Assembly: GCA_902728285.1 (NCBI GenBank)
Contig: CACVBU010000682.1
Coordinates: 1,163,005-1,227,004, forward strand
Source of the DNA: Clytia hemisphaerica
Taxonomy: Eukaryota > Cnidaria > Hydrozoa > Leptothecata > Clytiidae
Direction: 5' to 3'
Length of the DNA: 64,000 bases
Part shown: positions 11,900 to 23,111 of the stretch, piece by piece
Numbering within the stretch: the stretch's first letter is position 1
How the letters are laid out: every line of letters begins with the position of its first letter
Position numbers and translations under genes: made by a program
Notes under the pieces: model-generated
What the model saw: the letters and a program-made list of their open reading frames with translations, nothing else
Told to the model about the DNA's origin: nothing
Databases searched by the model: none

Positions 11900-12840
11900 A
11901 TTCGTCTGTTGTCGTAATTTATCCATCGATACTCAACCTATCTAATAGGTTTCTATAATGGTGTGGTGAGTAGAGTCTGGGCGGGGTCAAATTAAAAACA
12001 CCAAAAGATTACGTAATTCAAAGCGCTTAGCAGTAAATTAAGATCGAGCTTAAAAAATGTATTCATTTTTCTAAGAAATTGATCCCCGAGTAATTACGTA
12101 ACCTTAGTATGAAAAGCTATCCAACATATCTTTCATCCTTCCGAATAATCTCGACTCTAACGTCACAGGATACCGTAGATCTTTAAATAGTCCTAGAAAT
12201 ACGACATGGCTTTTATCTTCTAAGTCTTCAACAACAGTCTTTTTTATAAGAACCAGTAAATTTTTACTAAAGGTCACCTCTTCTTATTTTTGTCAAAATT
12301 GATTTAGGCTTTACAAAGTATCCAATTTTTTAAAAACCCTTTCAATTTCAATTGATGATAGTTTGAATAAGACATGAAACTGTCAGTATTGATACAATAA
12401 TTTCCACTGCTTCAACTATCGTACCCAATTCTTGAAATTTACAGACTTCTACAATACTTGGAATTCAGCAATTCAAGGCTCAGCTTTGTTCTCATTTCTT
12501 TTTACGTTTTTGAGCCTCATTGTTCTTAAAGAAATTGTTCTTATAAAAGGACTATCGATTAAAAACAATAGAAATACTGACATTTTTAGATTTTTGAGTG
12601 GTAAGAAAGTCTAGTGACGTGATAGTTTGAGATTTCGATAATCTTGCTGAAACTATAAGTATATAAACTGTACCATTCAAAAGTTCTCAAATCTTTTATT
12701 TTTTCTGTTATAAGAATATTGACTACCACGTTGTATACGAGGTAAGACTTGTTAGACAAACTAGGGGATTCACTAATTTTACTCTATTATACAGTAAAGT
12801 GGAGTGACTTTGGGTCACTTTCTCGCAAAAATCATGTCTC
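11900..12840. other. No gene seen
   Basis: AT-rich intergenic sequence. One 60-codon hydrophobic ORF (12432-12614) is present but unsupported. Confidence 0.4.
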
Positions 12841-13110
12841 TTTAAGACCATGTTCAGACGTTACGGTTCTGTTCCGTTCCGAAACGAAACGGTTCCGAAA
12901 CAAGTGTGAACGTCAAAATTCGAAACGTCAAAAAAGAAGACGTTACAAAGCAAAACAAGTCGAAACGTTTTCGCTCCACTTTTTTCATCGGAACGGAACT
13001 GCACCGTTTTCTTGCTCCGAAACGTTCCAAAACCAATAGGAACTCACTCGATCCGTAACAAAAATCGTACCGGAGCGAAACGGAACAGTGACGTGTGAAC
13101 ATAGTCTAAG
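12841..13110. mobile_element. MITE with GTTACGGTTC TIRs, copy 2
   Basis: A second copy of the ~270 bp element at 11481. The left end is TAAGACCATGTTCAGACG and the right end is the inverted CGTGTGAACATAGTCT. Overlapping ORFs on both strands come from the repeated CGAAACG words and are not genes. Confidence 0.65.
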
Positions 13111-13306
13111 ATCACGTTCACATACTGTGGTTCCGTTTCGTTTCGGAACAAAAAGAAGCCATCAAAAAGAACCGTCACGTACGAGCATGATCTAAGGGTC
13201 GGTTTCCCAATAATTTCAGCCTCACTTGGAAGTTGATCTTGATTCCATCTCTATCTGAAATTCAATGAAAAAAATGCACTTCAAAACGTTTCCTTTTTCT
13301 CTGTTG

Positions 13307-13405
13307 CCCAACTAGCACATAACGTCGTTTCAACGTTTGTCTAGCGTTCACAACGTCCATGTTACGTCCTTACGTTAGGTGAAACAAAGTTGTGTGTCAG
13401 CTGGG
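13307..13405. mobile_element. Palindromic AACGTT MITE, copy 1
   Basis: A ~98 bp near-perfect palindrome from CCCAACTAGCACATAACG to the inverted GTTGTGTGTCAGCTGGG, full of AACGTT/ACGTCC words. Copies also lie at 14013 and 58783. The whole unit could fold into one hairpin. Confidence 0.7.
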
Positions 13406-13409
13406 TGGG

Positions 13410-14010
13410 ATCAGATATAAATTTTCGTTCCACTGTGGCTTAGAGTTTCCAACCAGGGTTATGAGACAGGGGTGTTATAAAATGCCTTTCTACCTGGATA
13501 AAACAAAGATACAAAGAAAATAAACGAAAAAATTTAAGTTGAGGAGAGGAACAACTCCCTCCTTAGTACCCAATTTGACCACCGGAGGCTTTAAATAGGG
13601 CAGTTACCACTAACCTTTTCAAACAGGCCTGGCGGAACAACCATAAAAGCGCGGAGGTTGAGGGCTCAAAATGAGATAAAATTCGCTAGAAATTTGAGAA
13701 AAAAATCTCATTTGCTCAAAAGTGGGGAGGGTGAAGCCTCAAGTTATATCCGTCATTTTTGATCGGAGCTATTTTAAGGTGGTACTCTCAAAGAAGCGAA
13801 TAATTAACGACAAACGGCGTTATCGCTATTAATTAGTGTTACCATTCGAGTACCACTTTCAATAAAAAACAAACGATCTAAAGTTTTTGCTTGGCCGGTA
13901 TTGAAAAACTGCCTCCAGGGTATATATAAAGCTCAGTAAGAATTACTACCAATCAATCTCATTCCCGTGTATTCAAGGCTTTATTCACTTTTTTTGCCAA
14001 CAGAAAATAT
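13410..14010. other. Intergenic; one small palindrome
   Basis: No gene is recognised. Around 13783-13853 GTGGTACTCTC is inverted as GAGTACCAC with AATTAA-rich sequence between, possibly a very small MITE. Confidence 0.35.
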
Positions 14011-14012
14011 GT

Positions 14013-14106
14013 TCTGGCGCACAACGTTGTTTCAACGTTTATCTAATGCTCATAACGTCCATATAACGTTGGATGAACGTTGAAACAACGTCGTGTGCCA
14101 GCTGGG
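14013..14106. mobile_element. Palindromic AACGTT MITE, copy 2
   Basis: Inverted TCTGGCGCACAACGTTG and CAACGTCGTGTGCCAG. The words TATGTTCTGGC occur on both sides, suggesting a local duplication at insertion or by slippage. Confidence 0.7.
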
Positions 14107-14109
14107 TAT

Positions 14110-14950
14110 GTTCTGGCACTATCAGTAAACATAAAAAGCCGTTCATACGCCGTTGGCTGCTGCTCAGGAAACAACAGATTAGCATAGCCAAAATATATTT
14201 TCTAGCTACAAGGAAAGTTTGAAAGAACATTCAAAAATGTATCCTTATCGAACTTAGTGTTGATTTTTGAGAGCTTAAAAGATAAAGAAAATTTCTAAAG
14301 CTTTGAAGCTTATTGGCTCATAAAATCTCTGCTCGTATACTAATGTTTTCTTTACATCACATAAACCGCAAAATATACGTAAGGACCATGGCGTTCTACA
14401 ATCATGAACAGATTTGTGGAGAAAAACACAATAGGTACTATTACAAGGTTATAGCCCAACTTTTCAAAGAATTCGCCCCCCTAATCAATGTTGAAGCCAA
14501 TGCTTTGATAACATTGTTGAAGTCAATCCTTGTCTTTCTCATAATATATCGTCCAATATTGTAAATCTATGATTTAGAATGCCATGGTAAGGGCACATTT
14601 GAGAAATTTGAGCTTCCATTAAATAAAAACATTTGAAAAATGAAGCACGCAAAAGTTTCACTTAACTGATGAAAAGACAAAAAATCAAAAAACGAAAAAA
14701 ACCCTGGGTACGTTCGGACTTTACTGGTCGATTTTTTTTACCTTCCCAATTCTCTTTAAGGGCTATAAAAACAACAAGAAGTCAAAATAGCCTTTCTAAG
14801 GGTTAAGATTACCCCCTTAATGCGTACGAAAACTATGGAAAGTTAACCATAATACCCCCACCCCCTTAGGACAAAAATATTTGCAAAAACCTTTTATCAT
14901 AGACATACGAACTCCATAGCGATGCATTGTACTTTATCTTAAGTTACAGG
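14110..14950. other. No convincing gene
   Basis: An open stretch on + (14313-14564) contains a plausible mixed-composition peptide of about 60 residues after an internal ATG (MAFYNHEQ...), but I see no homologue, promoter or splice partner. Otherwise AT-rich. Confidence 0.3.
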
Positions 14951-14961
14951 GGGCTTAAGGT

Positions 14962-15265
14962 CCCGGGGGGGGGGGGGTACTAGGGCAAGATGGGTTACGG
15001 GGATGCTCCGCTGGTCAGGGTACCTTTTTTAACCTCCACAAGTCCCAGGTAGGGTCGCAAAAACATCAAAATAGAAAAATCAGTCCCTCGTAGGGTGCCT
15101 ATTTTTGGAAAATTTGGGAAAAAAGTAGAAAATTTGAGGAAATTTTGGAATTTCAGTCCCATTCAGAGTCACTTTTTTCGCAAATTTCGAGTCCCACGTA
15201 GGGTCTATTTTTCGAACCTCAGCGGAGCACCCCCGTCGGTCGACAAGGGTAGTACCCCCCCCGGG
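14962..15265. mobile_element. TIR element with poly-G ends and 8-bp target duplication, copy 1
   Basis: The ends are CCCGGGGGGGG...TACT and its inverse. CTTAAGGT occurs exactly on both sides (14954-14961 and 15266-15273), a clean 8-bp target duplication that suggests a hAT-type transposase. The interior repeats GTCCCACGTAGGGT-like and GGAAAATTTGGG words. A second copy in the opposite orientation is at 25073. Confidence 0.7.
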
Positions 15266-15274
15266 CTTAAGGTC

Positions 15275-16145
15275 TTATTGGAACTATAGATACCGGATAG
15301 ACACCAACATGAAAAAATGAATTTTCAGAAAAATCTACACTCAGAAGGATTTGTAAGAATCTTTTTGTTTTTGACCTCAAGTGACAAGCCACACCCTTAG
15401 AAAAAAGAATTTGTGTTAGGATAAAGATAAGCCAAAAAGAAAGAGAGAAAATTATGCTTTTGTTTTTCAAAAAATTCAAAGCGGAAAGAGAACAGAAGAA
15501 AAACAAAAATATAACACAAAAAAATACAGTATCTTGCAGTCTTTCATTTGTGTATTTTGTCTTTTTCTACTGTATGGCACAGTATCTTGGATGTAATTTT
15601 TTTGAATTAAAAAAATTCTCTTTGTCGTTATATTTTTTTTGTATAAATTGGACAAAAACTTTTTCACACATTTAACTTGATTGGTGTGATATTAAATTCT
15701 ATCATATTGTAGAAATTTAGCCCCACGACTTTTTCATAATACTGCTTTATATAACTTGATAAAGTTATTACAAAATTTTCTGTTTTGTACAGGAAATAGC
15801 TTTTAAAGTAAAGTAAAACTTGGAATAAGCGTCAAGATTTCTTCTCTAGGAAGTATTTCATTTCATAGGAAGTATTTTTTTCAAACTTAGATTCTCGAGC
15901 TTCTTTCTTTTTGGATTGAAAAGAATCTATTTGGTCGACTTCCTTGTCTCGATAAGCAGATGGGAATTTCTCAGTCGTTGGGAAGTTGAAGCTATAAGTA
16001 TCAACTTTGGGGTGGAGCTTTCAATTTCTGGGATCTATAGAATCTGAAATATTTTTTAGTATTATTGAAGGTGAGTGTACCCTTACCGGAGGAGGGGGTA
16101 CTTTGGTAAAACAGGTGATGGGTATGTGTGAGACATATAAGTTCT
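15275..16145. other. No gene seen
   Basis: Low-complexity AT-rich sequence. ORFs of 60-79 codons on both strands are A/T-run driven. Confidence 0.45.
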
Positions 16146-16150
16146 TATGG

Positions 16151-16446
16151 CACCCCCTTCTTAAAGACCCGGTGGGGGTATAAGACTAACAGACTAAGAC
16201 TCGATGGGGATTGATATTCCCATGTTTTTTATGGCTGGGTATTTGAATTAAATTGTTTACTAGCCAGAAACTTCAGTGGGGATTGAAAAAATCGCACAAT
16301 ATTTTGCAGTGAGAATTTGATTATCTGATTATTTTCAGCGGGGACAAAATAAAGAGTATAATTTGAGTATAATTTTCCACTGGGATGATATTTTGACTAA
16401 TCTTTCCAGTGGGAAGGGTTCCTAGTGGGTCTGTAAGAAGGGTTGT
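16151..16446. repeat. Dispersed repeat family R1, copy 4
   Basis: Starts CACCCCCTTCTTAAAGACC and ends GGGTCTGTAAGAAGGGTTG. Same internal order of blocks as the other R1 copies. Confidence 0.7.
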
Positions 16447-16449
16447 TTT

Positions 16450-17100
16450 AAGTTTGTCTCTACAGGGTCCCATAACCACTAAAATCACAAATTTCCCTCT
16501 CAAATTTTGTCACGAATTTTGACTAAAATTTGGCAAAAATCTGGGTCTCAAAAATGTCAAAGTTTTATCTCCCAAAGGGTCGATTTTCGAATTTTGACTT
16601 GGGCAAACCCGTGATGATATTTCAGGGTACTTTTAACCACTGGGCAATTATTTTATATTTCGAATGAACAAATTTTGAGTTATGAATTCGTAAATATGTT
16701 TTTCATTTTTGGTTAAGTTACGTAAATTGGCCATTATGGAATCAAATGCTCGAATCTGTAAAGGCGACCCCTACACAAATCGAATGTTTGTTTCCATAAG
16801 TTCGGAACTTATGCTACTTAAAGGTTTTCTTTTTGCATTGTAAGTGTTCCCGTTTCATATTAGCCCGGGGTCCACTTAAAGCTTTTTGATAGACTGAATG
16901 GCGCAATTAAGTGGCCCGGTAGTATATGGTAATATGCTTTTGCTTAGCCGGACTGTAAAACAGTCCGCCAGATTTTAGTTGTTTTTGGAAGGTAAAAACA
17001 GTATGAAGCAATGTTTTTTTATTTAAGGGATTGTAAATCTTTTATTGATGTTTGTTTCTCATTTTTGATTATATCTTTCAACTCCAAGTAGTTTTTTTGT
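16450..17100. other. No gene seen
   Basis: Intergenic. A short piece at 16864-16922 (CTTTTTGATAGACTGAATGG) resembles sequence at 5100-5115, so part of this stretch is old repeat. Confidence 0.4.
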
Positions 17101-17117
17101 TATTTGGATTTTTAACA

Positions 17118-17412
17118 TTTTCTCTCAAAATGGCGACCTCGCCAGACCCTCCTAGTCTACTTCACTGGACTCAGCGTCATTAGAAAATTATCAAAAAGCA
17201 AAGTTCAGCCAATAGTAGATCTAGTCTACGTGATGACTAGATTACGAGATAGTTTTCAGTTTTGTCGACTCAGCTAAAATATCTTAAAATATGCTGACTC
17301 AGCAAGAGACATTTATATTTCAAAATGGCAATCTCGTCAAATGCTCCTAGTCTACTTCACTGAATTCAGCGTCATCAAAAATCATCAAAAAGCAAAGTTC
17401 AGCCAGAAGTTT
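17118..17412. repeat. Two direct copies of a ~100 bp repeat
   Basis: Blocks at 17118-17235 and 17318-17412 share TCCTAGTCTACTTCACTG, CAGCGTCAT and AAAAAGCAAAGTTCAGCC. A reverse-complement copy is at about 4766-4865. Confidence 0.6.
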
Positions 17413-17659
17413 CATATCAGACACATAATTCATATCAGGACAGTGTCTGCCTATTGTTATATTGTGCTGATATAAGCAAAAAAAGGTTTTTCTTTTCCTC
17501 TTTCTGACCAATCTTGCTCCACATCCGTGTCAACTCAATATCGAAAAGCTTGTAAATCAAAATCGATGAGTAAACAAACGATATCACTCTTATTTAAAAA
17601 CAAAACCTGTAAGAAAAAATGAAAGACCTCTATATAGTGCGTGTAGCACGATGTCCCAT

Positions 17660-17875
17660 GAGCCCCCCCCCCAGCGGTTGGCGTGATGGCGCGATGGAGG
17701 GTTTTTCGTGGCGTAATGACGTTAAATTTTGAAAAAAATGGCGTGATGGCGTGAAAATGAAGTGTCGGCGTGATCGTGAAATCGAGTATTTTAGACGTGA
17801 TGGCGTGAAATCGAAAAAAAATTGCGTGATGGCGTGAATTTTGGGTCCGCTGGGGGAGGGGCCTCTTCCATTCCA
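17660..17875. mobile_element. MITE of GCGTGAT-reiterated family, copy 2
   Basis: The left end GAGCCCCCCCCCCAGCGG is inverted at the right as CCGCTGGGGGAGGGGCCTC. The interior is tandem GGCGTGATGGCGTGAAA words. A 114-codon ORF across it is a by-product of the repeats. Confidence 0.65.
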
Positions 17876-17879
17876 GCAA

Positions 17880-18435
17880 TACTATTGTCCGGGACGAAGT
17901 TGATAAGCTGCTATCAAAAAGGTATCATTTATCTTGAAATGCTTCCAAATATTTGATCCAATGAGTGAACCACAGATAAGAATTTAATTTAGTTGTGCAC
18001 AGCATGAGACCAGTTAAGTGATTATGATGATGTACAAAACGGTGACATAACGTCTTTCTAACATCCAAAATAACGTCATTTAAAAAGTTTAAAACAATCG
18101 AGAAAGAAATGAGAAAGAAATGAAAGTACTTCATAACACTTTGATAGATGTAGTAGAAAGATAGCCAGTTATGGATTTATCTGATACCAGATGTGGAAAT
18201 ATGTAACGACACGCTTTGCTCTGAAGGTATGGCATATTTGTCCGATCCTTTAGAGCTTTAGCGTGGGCGGCCGCCAATACGCCATCGGAATATCAGATAA
18301 GTTATGGATTGAAGAGTGCACCACAAAGATCATAAATAACTGAAATTCAGCGATCTGGTGGTAAATTTATTATAGAGCTCTAAACAGATATCTGCTCTGG
18401 ATCTTTTTTTCGGGGCTTGTATTTTCGTGTATTTT
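17880..18435. other. No gene seen
   Basis: AT-rich intergenic sequence without recognisable coding or repeat structure. Confidence 0.4.
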
Positions 18436-18438
18436 AGT

Positions 18439-18571
18439 GCTCGGGGTACCTAAGGCACTCCCAATTTCATTTTCTATATGGAAGTGCTTCCAAAAAAACA
18501 ACTAAAAAACATTTACCTTAAGGGGCGGAACCTCATGCGACAATTTGGGAGTGCTTTTAGGTACCCCGAGT
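18439..18571. mobile_element. Small TIR element (CTCGGGGTACCTAA ends)
   Basis: CTCGGGGTACCTAAGGCACT at the left end is inverted at the right end as GTGCTTTTAGGTACCCCGAG. About 133 bp, noncoding. Confidence 0.6.
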
Positions 18572-18710
18572 GGAATTATTTTTCTAAGGCAAACCAATAA
18601 GAAAGCGAGGAGAAGTGTAAAGGGACGGGGGAAGCTCAGATTTTAAAGGGTTCTAAATTTTGTTGCAAGAAAAATTCTGGCTAGAGAATTTCGAAAATAA
18701 GCAGTGCATT

Positions 18711-19148
18711 TAAACCCGGGAGAGGGCACTTATATAGTCCGACCCACGGCATGTGCCGCCCTTAAGGGTAGGTTTTTCGAAACCCTTGAAATGCACTGTA
18801 AGGGTGTACTTTTGATAGAGTGCACTACAAGGGTCTTCTTTTAACTGGATACACTATAAGGGTGTGTTTGGGGAATACTGAATTGCAAGACTGACAGTAA
18901 AAATCTGATGTATCTTTATAGTTTTGACTCGCACATTGTGTCGACATCTTAGGCTCATTCTCAGATGGCTTTAGCAAAATAAGATATGCAATCAAACTAC
19001 ACTGTAAGGGTCAGAAGCTTTCGGTAAAATGAACTGTACGGGTACCTTTTCACTGCTCAAAGGCTGCACTGTAAGGGTCCGATTTCGAAAGCCATTCTTT
19101 TGGCCGCACATCCCGTCGCTTAGAAATCGAGTGCCCCCGGGCTTTAAA
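18711..19148. mobile_element. TIR element with reiterated CACTGTAAGGGT motif
   Basis: Inverted ends TAAACCCGGGAGAGGGCACT and AGTGCCCCCGGGCTTTA. The interior repeats CACTGTAAGGGT and close variants at least six times. A related degenerate copy is at 41935-42203. It ends about 420 bp upstream of the GPCR start codon. Confidence 0.65.
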
Positions 19149-19149
19149 C

Positions 19150-19571
19150 TGAGTTTATCGCAAAAGAATTCAAAGAGCGTACTAGTAATTTAAAGCAGAT
19201 GTTAAAAACAAAAAGGTTACTAATCAAGTTTACTAGGTGTACTAAATCACTTGAACAAATTCTCACGTAGTCTTTCTCTTAATCAAACTTAAGCGTAGCC
19301 TAAACAGGAAAGTCTATCAAAATTTGATAAATTGGTTCAGAGACGAGTACAAATTAAATAAAGAATCCTTTTTTCGTTATAATTTATCAGTCGCAGACAA
19401 TGTTTTGATTAAAAAACTTTTTGAACAAAATTTTAATTTTATGTATCTTTCCAATCCTGAATATTTCTCTGTTTTATTTTCAGTTTGGATAAAAAAGAAA
19501 GAAGTTAAAACAAAAAAAAGACAAGCGGACACGAGTTTTAATACTCAATTCTACAGGAAAATACAGTAGCT
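19150..19571. other. Upstream region of the GPCR gene
   Basis: AT-rich leader region. An 81-codon frame at 19324-19569 stops just before the GPCR ATG and looks like chance. A possible splice acceptor (TTCTACAG) lies near 19550, so an upstream noncoding exon is conceivable. Confidence 0.3.
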
Positions 19572-21242
19572 ATGAGCACTACAAATGCGACGCCATCATG
19601 GCCAAGCAAAACAAATATCACCACGGAAACATATGAACAAAATACGTCACTTTCAACATCCGATTTTATCGTGGTCACGATCTACATCATAATATTAGTT
19701 TTCGGATTCTCCGGAAACTTGATAGTGGTGCAATATTTCGGCTTCCGTAACAAAGTACGGCGCCTGTATCATATCTATCTTATCCATTTGGCGATCGCTG
19801 ATCTTATCTCGGCTACCGTGACTTCTGTCTACTTCATGCTATCCGTTGTTTCAGGATACACGTGGTATTTAGGGGAATTCTCCTGTAAGCTGATCTCTAT
19901 CATCGCTCCAGTCACGGTCAACGTATCTGCCTGGTTGTTGGTCAGTATCGCACATGAAAGGTACCGAGGCATCATAAGTCCTTTTAAGCCTCGATTAACC
20001 AAACTAAGAATCCATTTAACGGTAGCTGCAATATGGCTTGTGTCCTTTCTGATCTTAACACCCTACGCCCTCTCAGTCCGCCTTAGTGAAGGTTGGTGCC
20101 GAATGAGTTGGTCAAGCCCCGTTTACGAGCTGACGTACGCCGTCGTGACGTTAGTGTTCCAAAGTCTGTTACCAATCATATATATGACTTTTACGGTGAC
20201 ACGTATTTTACACGTATTACGTAACAGGATGACGGAAGGTAACGTTCACGTAAGTACGCGGTCAAAATTGAGTAATTTTTCACGGGAGACTTCGTTTATG
20301 TCAAATTCATTTCACACCTCAACAACAACAAAATATTCATCATCACAAGAAATACAACGTAGCGAAAAACAACACTGTACTCTCATGGAAGAAAATTCGC
20401 CGTGTCAGCAAAATTCCCCACATTTGACGTATGAACAGCCATCACCAAATACGCATCGTCAGCAAAATTTATCACCCATTTCACTAAACAGTACCATTTC
20501 ACAATTACGAACAGAGTCTAAAGCAAAAACATTGAGTGTACCTAGTCTAGTGGTTGCTATGGAATATTCTGTAAAAAATAAACAAAAATTATATGAAGTT
20601 GCTGACTGCTCTCCAACAAACCTTGAACCTCTGTTGAAAAAAACTCAATCAGTTTTGTTATCAAGAAAACAATTTAGCCAGAATGATTCTCCTACATATT
20701 TTGATATACAGAGCACTTCAGAAAACAAGGAAACCAGAAGCCGTAGCCCCTCAGTGGAGGAGACCATACCTGAGAAATCATTCAGTAGACCTCCCTCATT
20801 TCGTCGTGGTGGTTCAGTTCGTATAACAGAACCTAGATCTAACAGGGGTAGTATTTATCGTAAGTTTTGTAAACTGTTTACATCAGACTCAAAAACTAAA
20901 GGAAATCCGGTGCGGCAACAACAACGTATCGCAATGTTAGTTGTGACATTTTCTGTCTTCGTAGTGTGTAGTTTACCGTATAACATGTTCTACGTTGCTG
21001 CAATCGTCATTTATGATTTTGTCAAGGATCATACACAATTAGATCTTTTACGACATTTTCACGTGTGGTTGTCAACTTTGGTTGTATCAAACTCTATAAT
21101 GAATTGTTTTATCTATGCTGGTATGGATAAAGGATTTCAAACTTATTGTAAACGTATCATTACCTGCAAGTGTGGTCGTAAGGAAGATATAAGACGCATT
21201 GGTCGTGGTAGTCCAACGAGAGGCAGTATACGAAGACATTGA
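19572..21242 (+). CDS. Class A (rhodopsin-like) GPCR, single exon, long third cytoplasmic loop
   Basis: Predicted seven-helix plasma-membrane receptor of 556 aa. Visible family marks are a short N-terminus with three N-glycosylation sequons (N5, N15, N24), GN in helix 1 (48-49), LAIAD in helix 2 (D77), C105 at the top of helix 3 pairing with C176 in extracellular loop 2, and an ERY form of the DRY motif (129-131). Helix 7 carries NCFIY in place of NPxxY. Loop 3 is unusually long (about residues 218-455), polar and rich in Ser, Thr and Gln, so likely disordered and phosphorylated. Helix 6 starts near RIAMLVV. The gene has no intron, as many cnidarian neuropeptide-type receptors do. Ligand unknown; peptide-receptor-like by eye only. 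The ATG is the first in frame after a stop at 19567. Confidence 0.9.
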   Translation: MSTTNATPSWPSKTNITTETYEQNTSLSTSDFIVVTIYIIILVFGFSGNLIVVQYFGFRNKVRRLYHIYLIHLAIADLISATVTSVYFMLSVVSGYTWYLGEFSCKLISIIAPVTVNVSAWLLVSIAHERYRGIISPFKPRLTKLRIHLTVAAIWLVSFLILTPYALSVRLSEGWCRMSWSSPVYELTYAVVTLVFQSLLPIIYMTFTVTRILHVLRNRMTEGNVHVSTRSKLSNFSRETSFMSNSFHTSTTTKYSSSQEIQRSEKQHCTLMEENSPCQQNSPHLTYEQPSPNTHRQQNLSPISLNSTISQLRTESKAKTLSVPSLVVAMEYSVKNKQKLYEVADCSPTNLEPLLKKTQSVLLSRKQFSQNDSPTYFDIQSTSENKETRSRSPSVEETIPEKSFSRPPSFRRGGSVRITEPRSNRGSIYRKFCKLFTSDSKTKGNPVRQQQRIAMLVVTFSVFVVCSLPYNMFYVAAIVIYDFVKDHTQLDLLRHFHVWLSTLVVSNSIMNCFIYAGMDKGFQTYCKRIITCKCGRKEDIRRIGRGSPTRGSIRRH

Positions 21243-21274
21243 AAACTTTGATTTATGTTTTTAATTCGAGTACC

Positions 21275-21543
21275 TTATTGGCCAAAACTTAGTTGGCCTT
21301 AATTTTAGTCGGCCTTGATTATTAGTCGGCCCTAATTTCAGTCACCTCGTCAAAATTTAGTCGCTAAGGGCCGACTAATAATTAAGTTTTGGTCATTTTT
21401 AAATTTTTAGTCGGTCCAAATTTTAGTTGGGCTAAATTTTTAGTTGGCCCTAATTTTAGTTGGCCCAAATTTTTAGTCGGTCCTAATTTTAGTCACCAAG
21501 CCAAAATTTAGTCACTTAGGGCCGACTAAGTTTTGGCCGATAA
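21275..21543. mobile_element. TIR element of reiterated AGTCGGCCCTAATTTT motif
   Basis: Ends TTATTGGCCAAAACTTAG and its inverse CTAAGTTTTGGCCGATAA. Between them the word AGTCGGCCCTAATTTT and variants recur about ten times in both orientations. It sits 32 bp after the GPCR stop codon and probably lies in the 3' UTR or terminator region of that gene. Confidence 0.65.
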
Positions 21544-21549
21544 AGTAAA

Positions 21550-22205
21550 TGTTCTTTTTGTTTCTATAACGAATTCATTTAAAAAATTATGACGACTATT
21601 TATAAGACCCATGACTATCTAAAGAGCCATGTCTTTGTCAAAGTTCCCTAGTAAAGAACTTTTAACCCGATGTGGGCCCTACTTAGACGAACTGTCGGGT
21701 ATGTCGGGTATGTGCAAGCTGTAAAGTACCTTTTTTAAACCCTTCAAAGTCTCTTTTCAAAAGGTACAAAAACCACTGTCTCTGACAGGGTCCCAATATT
21801 ACGAAGTATCAAAAGTGGACTCCCCCACAGGATCATAAATTCTCGTAATTTGGATTAAAATTTGGCTAAATATTAGGAGAAATAGTCAAAAACGGGGAAA
21901 AATCTTTAAACTTTGGCTCATGCATAACTGTCACCTCCTAAACCTAGTAGGTTTTCCACTTAGAAAAAGATATACCTAGGGATTTAATTGTTCTTAGTTT
22001 ATTTCAAAAGCTAAAAGGTTTAACACATTACCTACAGTTACAGATAAATAAATAGGACAATTTTACCGAATGTTTTCCGGAATATTTTTCATCCCGAAAG
22101 CCAAACTTCCAAGAATCCATTTTGATTATTTTAGAAATTTTCCAAATCCTCGGTAGAAACTCATATTGCTTCTGAAGGGAAAATTGAATATGAAAATTTC
22201 AATCT
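21550..22205. other. Intergenic between GPCR and secreted gene A
   Basis: No gene seen. An AATAAA in the - orientation (TTTATT near 22206) is a plausible polyadenylation signal for gene A. Confidence 0.4.
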
Positions 22206-22263
22206 ATTTATTTCTCATTCATGTATTTCAATCAATTTCATACAAATACAAAGCAAAAAATCC

Positions 22264-22734
22264 TTAGCATGGCAGGTTGTAAATGTTGGCTGGTAGCCAT
22301 GGAATTGGTTGGAATTTTGTGCAGCAAATGGCGCGTCGTTTTGGAACGCCATTATGATCCTTATCCATCCAAAAGTTGTTGGCGTTATTTGACATGCAAT
22401 GAGCCTTTCCCATTTTGGTAACCCAGACGGTCAACTTGTTCGGATATGTTGGAATACTTGCTGCTTTTTGATTGCAAATGTGGAGTTGAAGACCAGCATT
22501 GTTCAAATCCGATTGGCACTTACTTGCGACGCGGTCGTTAGCGGCCGAACATGAGAGCCCACTGAAGGATCCACAGGTCTTCTCATCCCAGTGTTTAAGA
22601 TTTTTGCTGTGAATTGTTTGGCCTTCCTTCAAAAAGCAAGCTAAATTACGACAATTCCAGGGACCATTCTTCAGAAACCCAAAAGCTCCATTCGTCAACA
22701 ATGGCAAAAGTACAACGAAAGTGATTGTCTTCAT
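22264..22734 (-). CDS. Secreted cysteine-rich CCTK-family protein, gene A
   Basis: 156 aa. It opens with a signal peptide (MKTITFVVLLPLLTNGAFG), so the product is expected to be secreted. The mature part has ten cysteines (28, 33, 54, 62, 73, 87, 113, 137, 138, 156), consistent with five disulfides, and ends with a CCTK block and a terminal LPC. No known family is recognised. It is almost the same as gene B (25825, +) and clearly homologous to gene C (36215, -). A splice acceptor (TTTCTACTTTCAG) lies five bases before the ATG, with a noncoding exon about 23112-23195 upstream. Role unknown; an extracellular defence, matrix or toxin-like role cannot be told apart from sequence. Close similarity to B suggests recent duplication or gene conversion. 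Confidence 0.85.
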   Translation of the reverse strand: MKTITFVVLLPLLTNGAFGFLKNGPWNCRNLACFLKEGQTIHSKNLKHWDEKTCGSFSGLSCSAANDRVASKCQSDLNNAGLQLHICNQKAASIPTYPNKLTVWVTKMGKAHCMSNNANNFWMDKDHNGVPKRRAICCTKFQPIPWLPANIYNLPC

Positions 22735-22851
22735 TTTTCTGAAAGTAGAAAATATGAATTTACTCTAAGATTCTTTTTTTGGTAAATGTTCGGTAGTCTT
22801 GGTAAGTAATCCACGAATATCAGAAAACAGACAAAATGAATTCAAAAGTGA

Positions 22852-23070
22852 CCCGCTGGGACCCCAACCCCACTGACAAATGTCCCCGGTGGGAAAATAC
22901 CCAACTGGGAAATTGACTTCTTTTCATCCCGACTCGAAATTCATGTTTAAAAATTGCACTTCAAACCCATCGTTTCTGGATTATTTTACAATAGAATTGC
23001 TATCCCCATCGGGATTTCAATAGGAATTTTTATCCCCACTGAGAAAGAATGTTCCACCGGGGCTGTGAGT
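22852..23070. repeat. Repeat family R2 in the leader intron of gene A
   Basis: Runs from GCTGGGACCCCAACCCCACTG to TTCCACCGGGGCTGTGAG. It shares short blocks (CCGGTGGGAAAATACCC, TTTTTATCCCCACTG) with copies near 23925 and 57985 and is distantly like R1. Confidence 0.55.
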
Positions 23071-23111
23071 AAGTAAGTCAGTAAGTCAGATAATACAAAA
23101 TCTAATGTTAC

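Noticed and set aside
12749..13102. Overlapping ORFs of 96 and 82 codons on opposite strands
   Set aside because: They lie wholly in a MITE with CGAAACG words, low stop density being a by-product.
17535..17879. 114-codon ORF on -
   Set aside because: It reads through the GCGTGATGG repeats of a MITE; its repeated HAIT words come from the repeat.
19324..19569. 81-codon ORF directly before the GPCR
   Set aside because: Starts without ATG, has AT-driven composition and ends in a stop just before the GPCR ATG; no homology seen.
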